A stretch of DNA of 5,688 bases from Bacteroidota bacterium (GTDB lineage: Bacteria > Bacteroidota > Bacteroidia > Flavobacteriales > Flavobacteriaceae): the NCBI GenBank assembly GCA_022601215.1, contig JAHZIZ010000335.1, positions 1-5,688 on the forward strand, given 5' to 3'. Both the position numbers and the translations under genes were made by a program. A model generated the notes under the pieces. The model did not search any database. It had not been told where the DNA came from and saw only the letters and a program-made list of their open reading frames with translations. This document shows positions 1 through 5,688 of this stretch, piece by piece (the stretch's first letter is position 1; the number at the start of each line of letters is the position of its first letter).

Positions 1-105
1 ACTGATGATTAAACTAATAATAATAAAAACGATTGATTTATTATCTAAAATATTGGTCATTTGTACTTCATTAAGCTTTTAAAAATCAACGATACTCTCT
101 TTACC

Positions 106-1314
106 ATGAAAGATAAAAACTTTAAACCCGCTAATAACATTCAGGATCTTCAATACTTCGGAGAATTCGGTGGAGTCAATCCCTCTATCTCAGACTCATC
201 AACGTATACCTTCCTTTCGGCTAAAACAATGTTTGACACTTTTGAAGGGAATGCAGATGGTTGCTATTTATATTCCAGACATACTTCACCTTCAAATTTA
301 TACTTAGGTGAAGCACTTGCAGCTATGGAAGGAACTGAAACGGCGAATGTTTCTGGTACGGGTATGGGAGCTATTGTACCTGCCCTTATGCAATTATGCA
401 AAGCTGGAGACCATATTGTATCTAGTAGAACTATTTATGGCGGAACCTATGCTTATTTAAAGAACTTTGCGCCCGGTTTTAACTTGGCTACTACTTTTGT
501 TGACATTACCAAATTAGATGTGGTAGAAGCCGCTATCACTCCAAATACTAAGGTGATCTATTGTGAAAGTGTAAGCAATCCACTCTTGGAAGTTGCCGAT
601 ATTCCTGGGCTGGCAGCTTTAGCGAAAAAACACAATTTAAAACTTCTTGTTGATAATACATTTTCGCCGTTAAGCATTTCACCAGCACAATTAGGAGCCG
701 ATGTAGTCATGCATAGCCTGACAAAATTCATCAACGGAAGTAGTGATACTATGGGTGGCGTTATTTGTGGGACGCAAGAGTTCATAGACGACCTGAGAAA
801 TGTAAACGATGGAGCTAGCATGCTTATGGGTAGCTCAATGGACAGTTTACGTGCGGCCTCTATTCTTAAAAATATGCGTACACTTCACATAAGAATGAAG
901 CAACATAGTGCAAATGCCCTTTACCTAGCAGAAAAGTTTGAGGCAGACGGATTAAAAACGGTATATCCTGGATTAGCGTCTCATCCGAGTCATCAATTAT
1001 TTAAAAGTATGATGCATCCGGAGTATGGGTATGGCGGTATGCTTACAATAGATGTAGGATCTATAGATAAAGCCAATGAATTAATGGAATTAATGCAGGA
1101 ACGCAATTTAGGCTATTTAGCTGTTAGTTTAGGGTTCTATAAAACGTTATTTAGCGCACCAGGCAGCTCTACTTCTTCTGAAATTCCTGAAGAGGAACAA
1201 GCCGAGATGGGATTAACAGATGGGCTTATTCGCTTTTCTATTGGTCTTGACAATGATATTAAACGAACCTATGAAATAATGAATACTTGCATGAAGGAAG
1301 TTGGCGTTTTGTAG
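106..1314 (+). CDS. Cys/Met-metabolism PLP-dependent enzyme (gamma-lyase/gamma-synthase-like)
   Basis: This 402-residue protein has the size and fold signature of the trans-sulfuration family (methionine gamma-lyase, cystathionine gamma-lyase/synthase, O-acetylhomoserine sulfhydrylase), soluble PLP enzymes acting on sulfur amino acids. Visible landmarks are Y56-S-R58 (cofactor phosphate contact from the neighbouring subunit), SGTGMGA from S83, the ring-stacking Y111 in IYGGTY, D183 in VDNTF (pyridine nitrogen), the Schiff-base lysine K207 in SLTKF, and R376 in RFSIG (substrate carboxylate). Oddities: the usual YSRxxNPT reads YSRHTSPSN. The position of the methionine gamma-lyase cysteine is G113. 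The usual SLGG..S near the substrate pocket reads SLGFYKTLFSAPGSS from S341. The family is therefore secure but the reaction is not; a gamma-lyase or sulfhydrylase role is most likely. I chose ATG 106 because an in-frame TTG at 61 would add 15 residues unlike the family N-terminus and lies in probable promoter DNA. There is no Shine-Dalgarno site. Confidence 0.93.
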   Translation: MKDKNFKPANNIQDLQYFGEFGGVNPSISDSSTYTFLSAKTMFDTFEGNADGCYLYSRHTSPSNLYLGEALAAMEGTETANVSGTGMGAIVPALMQLCKAGDHIVSSRTIYGGTYAYLKNFAPGFNLATTFVDITKLDVVEAAITPNTKVIYCESVSNPLLEVADIPGLAALAKKHNLKLLVDNTFSPLSISPAQLGADVVMHSLTKFINGSSDTMGGVICGTQEFIDDLRNVNDGASMLMGSSMDSLRAASILKNMRTLHIRMKQHSANALYLAEKFEADGLKTVYPGLASHPSHQLFKSMMHPEYGYGGMLTIDVGSIDKANELMELMQERNLGYLAVSLGFYKTLFSAPGSSTSSEIPEEEQAEMGLTDGLIRFSIGLDNDIKRTYEIMNTCMKEVGVL

Positions 1315-1346
1315 TGAGAAAAGAGCTCCACTAAAAAAACGTCATT

Positions 1347-1390
1347 CGATTCTAAAGCTTTGTGAGCCTACAATTTAGGCCATAGAATTG
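1347..1390. repeat. nested inverted repeat between the PLP gene and nhaC
   Basis: An outer stem pairs CGATTCTA (1347-1354) with TAGAATTG (1383-1390), 8 pairs including one G-U. An inner stem pairs GCCTA (1366-1370) with TAGGC (1376-1380) around the loop CAATT. The linkers are asymmetric, 11 nt on the left and 2 nt on the right. No T-run follows on the + strand, so this is not a standard intrinsic terminator. It could still mark the 3' end of the PLP-enzyme transcript or be an RNA structure. It lies upstream of the predicted nhaC promoter, so it is probably not in the nhaC leader. Confidence 0.45.
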
Positions 1391-1421
1391 CATGAACTGA
1401 GTGATTACTTGTAAAAACCTA

Positions 1422-1453
1422 TTTGCACACTTTACATCAAAGTTGTAACATTA
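1422..1453 (+). promoter_or_regulatory. probable nhaC promoter (Bacteroidota type)
   Basis: TTTG at 1422-1425 matches the -33 element of Bacteroidota promoters. Twenty bases further on, TAACATTA at 1446-1453 is an imperfect match to the -7 element TAnnTTTG. Transcription would then start near 1458, leaving a leader of about 15 nt before the ATG at 1473, A-rich and without a Shine-Dalgarno site. The stretch contains CACTTTACATC (1428-1438) and AAGTTGTAA (1440-1448), both repeated exactly and in the same order upstream of tpx. Confidence 0.5.
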
Positions 1454-1472
1454 CAGTACAAACAAAATTAAC

Positions 1473-2957
1473 ATGCAAGAGCAGGACAACATTTCGGAAA
1501 TAGACATCCAGAAACAAAAAATCATTGATAATAAAGAGCTGTCACTATGGGAAGCTTTAATCCCAGTTGTAATATTAATGGGGCTGCTTGCATACAATAT
1601 TTTCTTTGCAGATGGCGTCTGGTTTGGAGACTATTCTAATCATTACATTCTTCTAATTGGAGGACTCGTTGCTGCAGTTGTTGGTTTTTTCAATAAAGTT
1701 TCCATTCAAAGAATGGGAGTAGAAATTATAGAAAACTTAAAAAGCATTATCATTCCTATAAGCATTCTCCTTTTGGTGGGTGCTTTGGCTGGAACATGGT
1801 TGGTTAGTGGAATCATTCCTGCTATGGTGTATTACGGGTTGCAAGTTTTAAGTCCTGAAATATTTCTTCCAGCCTCTGTCATTATTGCGGCCATAATATC
1901 TATTGCAACTGGAAGTTCTTGGACTACTTCTGCCACCGTAGGAATCGCCCTTATAGGAATAGGAACTGCACTGGGGATTTCTGGCGGTATGATTGCTGGA
2001 GCAGTCATTTCGGGAGCGTATTTTGGAGATAAAATGTCTCCATTAAGTGACACGACCAATTTAGCTCCGGCCATGGCTGGAAGTGATCTATTTACCCATA
2101 TTCGATATATGGCTTGGACTACAGTGCCAACGATTATAGTCACTTTGATCGTCTTTTCCATTTTAAGCACTACAATTGACACCACTGGAGAAACAGATTT
2201 GGGAGGCCTTTTGGGTACTATTGACAGCACTTTTAATATTACACCTTTGTTATTCATAGTTCCACTAATTGTAATTGCCCTTATCCTATTTAAAACAAAA
2301 CCACTTATTGCCTTAGGAATTGGAGTCCTTTCGGCTGCAATTTTTGCATTTTTATTTCAACCAGACATTTTAGGAAGTATATCATCCTCAAACACCATGT
2401 CTATTATCCAATCCATATTTACAGATACCTCCATCACTACAGACAACGAAACCCTCAATAAGTTATTCTCGGCTGGTGGTATGCAAGGGATGTTATGGAC
2501 GATATTACTCATTGTCTGTGCTATGGTTTTTGGTGGAGTAATGGATGCCATTGGTGCCTTATCCAGAATTACTAAAGAGTTATTAAAAATGGCAAGTTCC
2601 ATTTTTGGTCTTTTTGCCAGTACAGTAGTAAGTTGTCTTGGACTAAATGCGATCGCAAGTGACCAATATTTAGCCATCGTTATTCCCGGAAAAATGTTTA
2701 AAAAAGCATACGAAGATAGAGGGTTAGCACCTCAAAATTTATCTAGAACTTTAGAGGATAGCGGGACAGTTACCTCAGTACTAATCCCATGGAACACCTG
2801 CGGTGCCTATCAAAGTGGGGTATTAGGGGTTGGAGTGGCTGAGTATTTCTTCTTTGCAGTATTTAACTGGCTCAGTCCGTTCATGACCCTTTTATTTGCC
2901 GCATTGCGCATCAAAATTAAAATGCTAGGAGAACCAAAAGTTGTCCAACCATCATAG
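1473..2957 (+). CDS. nhaC: Na+/H+ antiporter, NhaC family
   Basis: This 494-residue inner-membrane protein has about a dozen hydrophobic segments after a charged, probably cytoplasmic N-terminus of about 25 residues. Family hallmarks are GAYFGDKMSPLSDTT at 181-195, the polar ATGSSWTTSA at 146-155, NAIASDQY at 392-399, and EDSGT (428-432) with IPWNTCGAY (438-446). Acidic and polar residues inside helices (D186, D193, D397, E428, D429) are the likely ion-binding and gating positions. NhaC proteins exchange external H+ for internal Na+, supporting Na+ tolerance and pH homeostasis. Related members (MleN type) couple this to malate/lactate exchange, which sequence alone cannot exclude. Residues 301-340 form a less hydrophobic, Ser/Thr-rich linker between the two halves. 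The gene sits 158 bp after the PLP gene with its own likely promoter, so a shared operon is not needed. ATG 1473 fits the family N-terminus. No convincing terminator follows the TAG stop. Confidence 0.93.
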   Translation: MQEQDNISEIDIQKQKIIDNKELSLWEALIPVVILMGLLAYNIFFADGVWFGDYSNHYILLIGGLVAAVVGFFNKVSIQRMGVEIIENLKSIIIPISILLLVGALAGTWLVSGIIPAMVYYGLQVLSPEIFLPASVIIAAIISIATGSSWTTSATVGIALIGIGTALGISGGMIAGAVISGAYFGDKMSPLSDTTNLAPAMAGSDLFTHIRYMAWTTVPTIIVTLIVFSILSTTIDTTGETDLGGLLGTIDSTFNITPLLFIVPLIVIALILFKTKPLIALGIGVLSAAIFAFLFQPDILGSISSSNTMSIIQSIFTDTSITTDNETLNKLFSAGGMQGMLWTILLIVCAMVFGGVMDAIGALSRITKELLKMASSIFGLFASTVVSCLGLNAIASDQYLAIVIPGKMFKKAYEDRGLAPQNLSRTLEDSGTVTSVLIPWNTCGAYQSGVLGVGVAEYFFFAVFNWLSPFMTLLFAALRIKIKMLGEPKVVQPS

Positions 2958-3068
2958 CAACCATCATTTTACCTCGACTAAACTACTGACTAAAAAGAGG
3001 TTGCATCCTACGCTGAATTTTGTATAAAAAATTAGTGCTTTTCGTTTTTCTCAAGGGCAGGGAATTTG

Positions 3069-3076
3069 TAATTTTG
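3069..3076 (+). promoter_or_regulatory. -7 element of the peroxiredoxin promoter
   Basis: TAATTTTG is an exact match to the Bacteroidota -7 consensus TAnnTTTG. A -33 element is weak: only a T-run around 3045-3049 lies at suitable distance. Transcription would start near 3083, giving a leader of roughly 68 nt that is A/T-rich and has no Shine-Dalgarno site. The box is flanked by a short inverted repeat, AGGGC (3054-3058) and GCCCT (3078-3082), which could be an operator or chance. The 15 bases from 3061 are nearly the same as those over the tpx -7 box. Confidence 0.6.
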
Positions 3077-3150
3077 CGCCCTCGTAATTTGAAACTATAT
3101 GTTTTCGAACTACTCTAATAAAAACAAATTCAAATTAAAAGCATATTTAT

Positions 3151-3795
3151 ATGGCATTTGTAGGTAAAAAATTCCCAAACCTAGCAGTTGATGCGATCAA
3201 CAAAACTGGAGTTTCTGAAAAGATCAATATCTTGTCAAGAGCACAACAAGAAAACAAAAAGATTCTTCTTTTTTGGTATCCAAAAGACTTCACTTTTGTT
3301 TGTCCAACTGAGCTTCATGCTTTCCAAGCTGCTATGGACGAATTTGCAAAGAGGAACACCCTAGTAATAGGTGCTTCTTGTGATACTCCCGAAGTTCATT
3401 TCGCATGGTTAAACACCCCTAAAAATCACGGAGGAATTGAAGGTGTCACCTATCCTATTCTAGCCGACAGTAATAGAAATCTATCCTCTCAATTAGGAAT
3501 TTTAGATATTACCAACGAACGTTATGACGAGGAATCTGGAAATCTACTAGTAGACGGTGACAATGTTACCTATAGAGCCACTTACCTTATTGACGAAGAA
3601 GGAACTGTATTTCACGAGAGTGTAAATCACATGCCTGTTGGTAGAAACGTTCAAGAGTTTTTACGTCTCATCGATGCATATACTCACGTACAAGAAAATG
3701 GCGAAGTGTGTCCCGCAAACTGGCAAGAAGGTGCCTCTGCGATGAATGCAGATCGTGATGGAGTCGCTCAATACTTAAGTGAGCACCTCAATTAA
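3151..3795 (+). CDS. typical 2-Cys peroxiredoxin (Prx1/AhpC subfamily)
   Basis: This 214-residue cytoplasmic thiol peroxidase reduces H2O2, organic hydroperoxides and probably peroxynitrite. The active site is the classic PxxxTxxC: P44, T48 and peroxidatic C51 in FTFVCPTE, with the conserved arginine probably R142 in YRATYLID. The resolving cysteine is C187 in EVCPANW, so the enzyme should work as a dimer with an intersubunit disulfide. C77 is an extra cysteine. At about 190-215 residues with a C-terminal arm, it matches the Prx1/AhpC group. HGGIEG at 93-98 sits where overoxidation-sensitive eukaryotic enzymes have GGLG, but the C-terminal YF is YL (208-209), a mixed state. The electron donor is not encoded next door; thioredoxin or AhpF are the usual options. 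It has its own promoter upstream and two hairpins downstream, so it is probably monocistronic. It could be named ahpC, but the length and motifs fit the broader Prx1 group, so no symbol is given. Confidence 0.96.
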   Translation: MAFVGKKFPNLAVDAINKTGVSEKINILSRAQQENKKILLFWYPKDFTFVCPTELHAFQAAMDEFAKRNTLVIGASCDTPEVHFAWLNTPKNHGGIEGVTYPILADSNRNLSSQLGILDITNERYDEESGNLLVDGDNVTYRATYLIDEEGTVFHESVNHMPVGRNVQEFLRLIDAYTHVQENGEVCPANWQEGASAMNADRDGVAQYLSEHLN

Positions 3796-3799
3796 GACT

Positions 3800-3831
3800 T
3801 TAAGAGTGCTGCCCGCCAGCAGCGTTTTTAA
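3800..3831 (+). terminator. first terminator-like hairpin after the peroxiredoxin gene
   Basis: Beginning 5 nt after the stop codon, GCTGC (3808-3812) pairs with GCAGC (3819-3823) around the loop CCGCCA, followed directly by G and five T. As RNA the stem can extend through TTAAGAGT (3800-3807) and GTTTTTAA (3824-3831) to 13 pairs, three of them G-U. A GC core followed by a T-run fits an intrinsic terminator, but the T-run is short and is partly taken up by the longer stem. Confidence 0.6.
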
Positions 3832-3854
3832 TAGATAAGTTAAGTTGGTTAAGT

Positions 3855-3892
3855 AATCCCTCTTCTGCAATAGAAGAGGGATTTATTTTTTC
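3855..3892 (+). terminator. strong intrinsic terminator of the peroxiredoxin transcript
   Basis: A perfect 12-bp stem pairs AATCCCTCTTCT (3855-3866) with AGAAGAGGGATT (3872-3883), with the 5-nt loop GCAAT, followed by TATTTTTTC. This is a textbook rho-independent terminator on the + strand. The opposite strand lacks an equally good T-run, so it is probably one-directional. It separates the peroxiredoxin transcript from tpx. Confidence 0.9.
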
Positions 3893-3926
3893 TGAAAAGA
3901 TTAGCACTTTACATCTTTGGAAGTTG

Positions 3927-3934
3927 TAATTTTA
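3927..3934 (+). promoter_or_regulatory. -7 element of the tpx promoter
   Basis: TAATTTTA matches TAnnTTTG at all but the last base and is preceded by GTTG. No clean -33 TTTG stands at the usual distance; TTAG at 3901-3904 is the nearest candidate, 22 nt upstream. A start near 3940 would leave a leader of about 17 nt containing an eight-A run and no Shine-Dalgarno site. The upstream 30 bases share blocks with both the nhaC and the peroxiredoxin promoters. Confidence 0.5.
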
Positions 3935-3956
3935 TACGTCAATAAAAAAAACTCCT

Positions 3957-4457
3957 ATGGCAACGATAACTTTAGGCGGAAACCCAGCCGAAACTAATGG
4001 AAGCATTCCTACGAATGGAAGTACAGCTCCAGATTTTAACTTAATTGCGGTCGATCTATCTCAGAAATCACTTGATGATTACAACGGTAAACGAAAAATC
4101 CTCAATATCTTCCCGAGCGTAGATACAGGGATTTGTGCCGCATCAGCTAGAAAATTTAATGAGGAAGCTACGAAATTAAATAATACTCAAGTTCTTTGTA
4201 TTTCTAGAGACCTTCCTTTTGCTCAGGCCCGATTCTGTGCTGCCGAAGGTATCGAGAATCTTGATATGTTATCCGATTTTAATGATGGTCGTTTTGGTAA
4301 AAATTATGGTCTGGAAATAACCAAAAGCGCTTTTACCGGGTTGCATGCTAGAGTTGTATTAGTACTCGACGAAAACAACAAAGTACTTTACGGAGAACAA
4401 GTCCCAGAAATTGGACAAGAACCAAATTACGAAGCGGCTTTAGATGCGCTACAATAA
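3957..4457 (+). CDS. tpx: thiol peroxidase, atypical 2-Cys peroxiredoxin Tpx
   Basis: The protein is 166 residues, close to the 167-168 typical of bacterial Tpx, and resembles the family along its whole length. It reduces H2O2 and, in characterised members, prefers bulky alkyl hydroperoxides, with thioredoxin as reductant. The peroxidatic cysteine is C60 in SVDTGICAAS, with T57 as its catalytic threonine. The resolving cysteine is C94 in ARFCAAEG, on the second helix, so the disulfide forms within one subunit. The active-site arginine is R132 in HARVVLVLDE. C81 in VLCISRDLPFAQ matches the third cysteine of E. coli Tpx. There is no signal peptide, so it is cytoplasmic. It starts 74 bp past the first peroxiredoxin hairpin's core, behind a strong terminator, and has its own promoter. 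No terminator follows: the stop lies 6 bp from the stop of the convergent receptor gene. ATG 3957 gives the expected MATITLGGNP N-terminus. Confidence 0.97.
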   Translation: MATITLGGNPAETNGSIPTNGSTAPDFNLIAVDLSQKSLDDYNGKRKILNIFPSVDTGICAASARKFNEEATKLNNTQVLCISRDLPFAQARFCAAEGIENLDMLSDFNDGRFGKNYGLEITKSAFTGLHARVVLVLDENNKVLYGEQVPEIGQEPNYEAALDALQ

Positions 4458-4463
4458 GGGACG

Positions 4464-5688
4464 CTACCAAGTTAATTTCAATAGAAAATTTGGGGTAAAC
4501 CCTAAGGAATAATGATCTTCTATTTGGATAGGATCATTCAAGTTATTGTTACCGACGTACTCCCTGCTCAAATGATTTTGCTTATCATACAGGTTTCTTA
4601 TAGAAAACCCGATTTTGGCTACGATACTCTTGTTTTGGAAAGGTTTAAATTTATATGTTGCTGATACGTCTAAACGGTGATAATTGGGCAGTCGTTTTGT
4701 ATTTATTTCATTAAAAAACAAATCATTACTAGTCGGTACCACAAAAGCTTCGGTAAACGGCTTACCCGTATGCCAGTTCCACCCCAATGCTAATTGAAAC
4801 CCTTTTATTTCGTAGGACACTGACGTGGTTACTGCGTGGAAAATACTATTACTTGATGTAAAGTATTCTTCATTATTTATTCCCTCATATTTACTCTCCA
4901 CCCTATTTACGGAATAACTAAACCAAGTATGAAATGGGCTGAATGTTTTTTTAACGAAAAAATCAGCACCTAAAACATGCTGCTCCCCAATATGAAATTG
5001 ACTATCCAAAGGGTTTAAAAACCCCAAAGCTAAGGCGGTCACACCATTCACTTTCTTATAATAAACATCAGTATCTGCAGTCCACCCTCGGTAATTACAA
5101 AGGATGCCCGCCGAAAGTTGTAAACTATTAATGATGGGAAAAGTATCACCATCAGATAATCGCCAAATTTTATTCTCTAAGGACAAATCGCTAAATATGG
5201 TTTCGTCAATTTCGCTAATCACCTGATTCTTAATTTCTCCTGTCACCTGAAGTTTTATGTACTTATTAAGTTGTTTGTATGCATAGAGCCTTGGCTCAAA
5301 TCTGAACGCATTCAAGTTTTCATAGAAATTCATCCGTGCGCCAATGTTGAAATCAATAAATCCCGGATTCTTATAACTTAGATTCGTAAATACCCCATGG
5401 TTCTTTTCCACTCTCTTATCCGTGTCTAAAACAAAATCCAACTCAGCACTATCTAAAAACGCATAGGCAACATCCTTTAATGTATATTGATACCCTATAG
5501 AAAGAATGTTGTCAGACTTCATATCGATAGAGACTTCGGTCCCTATTCCTGAATCAAATATTACATTTCGCTTGCTAAACGTCGCGATATCTTCAGATTG
5601 TTGTCTTTCATATAAATTATAATTAAATCTATATTTCGAAAGGAATATATCCGTTTGCTGTGTTATTTTAGGAGACCAAATTTTTTGC
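4464..5688 (-). CDS. TonB-dependent receptor, C-terminal beta-barrel (partial, 5' end outside window)
   Basis: The reading frame is open from the stop (TAG, 4464-4466) to the right edge: 407 residues and no start required inside the window. The visible part is only barrel: alternating short amphipathic strands rich in Tyr, Phe, Trp and Asn, with polar turns, such as FSYSVNRVESKYEG, FQLALGWNWHTGKPFTEAF, HRLDVSATYKF and FSIRNLYDKQNHLSREY. It ends in NFLLKLTW, with a C-terminal aromatic residue as used for BAM-dependent insertion into the outer membrane. The GWNWHTGKPFT strand and the NLYD...REY strand near the end are typical of TonB-dependent receptors of Bacteroidota, which import siderophores, vitamins or oligosaccharides using TonB-ExbBD. 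The plug, TonB box and any N-terminal carboxypeptidase-like domain lie outside, so the substrate cannot be told. An ATG at 5520-5522 is internal, since barrel-like sequence continues upstream of it. Confidence 0.85.
   Translation of the reverse strand, partial: QKIWSPKITQQTDIFLSKYRFNYNLYERQQSEDIATFSKRNVIFDSGIGTEVSIDMKSDNILSIGYQYTLKDVAYAFLDSAELDFVLDTDKRVEKNHGVFTNLSYKNPGFIDFNIGARMNFYENLNAFRFEPRLYAYKQLNKYIKLQVTGEIKNQVISEIDETIFSDLSLENKIWRLSDGDTFPIINSLQLSAGILCNYRGWTADTDVYYKKVNGVTALALGFLNPLDSQFHIGEQHVLGADFFVKKTFSPFHTWFSYSVNRVESKYEGINNEEYFTSSNSIFHAVTTSVSYEIKGFQLALGWNWHTGKPFTEAFVVPTSNDLFFNEINTKRLPNYHRLDVSATYKFKPFQNKSIVAKIGFSIRNLYDKQNHLSREYVGNNNLNDPIQIEDHYSLGFTPNFLLKLTW

Noticed and set aside
61..105. 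In-frame TTG at 61 as the start of the PLP enzyme
   Set aside because: It would add 15 residues (YFIKLLKIN...) not expected for the family and falls in AT-rich DNA with a weak promoter-like TTTGTACTTCAT; ATG 106 gives a normal length and N-terminus.
558..2677. Antisense open frames at 558-821, 1832-2257 and 2357-2677 on the - strand
   Set aside because: They lie wholly inside the PLP-enzyme and nhaC genes, and their translations look like mirror images of those coding sequences with no domain or promoter of their own.
2971..3001. Inverted repeat ACCTC...GAGGT and direct repeat GACTAAA (2976 and 2988) after nhaC as a terminator
   Set aside because: The stem is only 5 bp with a 21-nt loop and no T-run follows; the 7-bp direct repeat is too short to interpret.
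3099..3167. 22-codon open frame (ATG 3099, stop TAA 3165-3167) in the peroxiredoxin leader overlapping its start
   Set aside because: It has no ribosome-binding signal, its lysine-rich product is what AT-rich DNA gives by chance, and nothing suggests an attenuator.
4490..4505. TTGGGG-TAAA-CCCTAA hairpin near the tpx/receptor junction as a terminator
   Set aside because: It lies inside the receptor coding sequence, has a short stem with a G-U pair, and no T-run follows on the + strand; the minus-strand tail is only mildly T-rich.
5520..5522. ATG at 5522 (- strand) as the true start of the receptor gene
   Set aside because: The frame continues open to the window edge with barrel-like residues, and a TonB-dependent receptor needs a signal peptide and plug domain upstream.
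1..5688. CRISPR arrays, insertion sequences, tRNA or rRNA genes, defence or biosynthetic systems
   Set aside because: I saw no regularly spaced repeats, transposase-like proteins, terminal repeats or structured RNA genes; the genes present are ordinary chromosomal metabolism, transport and stress genes.

Overview
The window looks like ordinary chromosomal DNA from a member of the Bacteroidota, most likely the class Flavobacteriia. Three things point there. The DNA is AT-rich. None of the four complete genes has a purine-rich Shine-Dalgarno site; their leaders are A/T-rich instead. The upstream regions also carry TAnnTTTG-like -7 elements, typical of the Bacteroidota primary sigma factor. An outer-membrane TonB-dependent receptor barrel and the style of the proteins agree with this.

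Layout: four complete genes on the + strand are followed by one partial gene on the - strand. (1) 106-1314 is a Cys/Met-metabolism PLP enzyme of the gamma-lyase / gamma-synthase / sulfhydrylase fold. (2) 1473-2957 is an NhaC-family Na+/H+ antiporter with a probable promoter just upstream; a nested inverted repeat (1347-1390) lies between it and gene 1. (3) 3151-3795 is a typical 2-Cys peroxiredoxin with a good promoter, followed by two terminator-like hairpins in tandem. (4) 3957-4457 is the thiol peroxidase Tpx with its own promoter. (5) 4464-5688 on the - strand is the C-terminal part of a TonB-dependent receptor that runs off the right edge and converges on tpx with 6 bp between the stop codons. 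No stretch longer than 300 bases lacks a gene. The 193-bp gap 2958-3150 holds only the peroxiredoxin promoter and small weak repeats.

Functionally, the two peroxidases form a small peroxide-defence block. The Prx1/AhpC-like enzyme and Tpx are mechanistically distinct thiol peroxidases, and both need an electron donor (thioredoxin or an AhpF-like protein) that is not encoded here. NhaC serves Na+/pH homeostasis. The PLP enzyme handles sulfur amino acids. The receptor imports an unknown substrate.

I see no mobile element, CRISPR array, tRNA, rRNA or clearly new system. The most interesting signal is regulatory. The nhaC and tpx upstream regions share an 11-bp and a 9-bp identical block in the same order, and the tpx and peroxiredoxin promoters share a 15-bp block with one mismatch. 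The PLP enzyme also departs from textbook family motifs around its active site, so its exact reaction should not be assumed.
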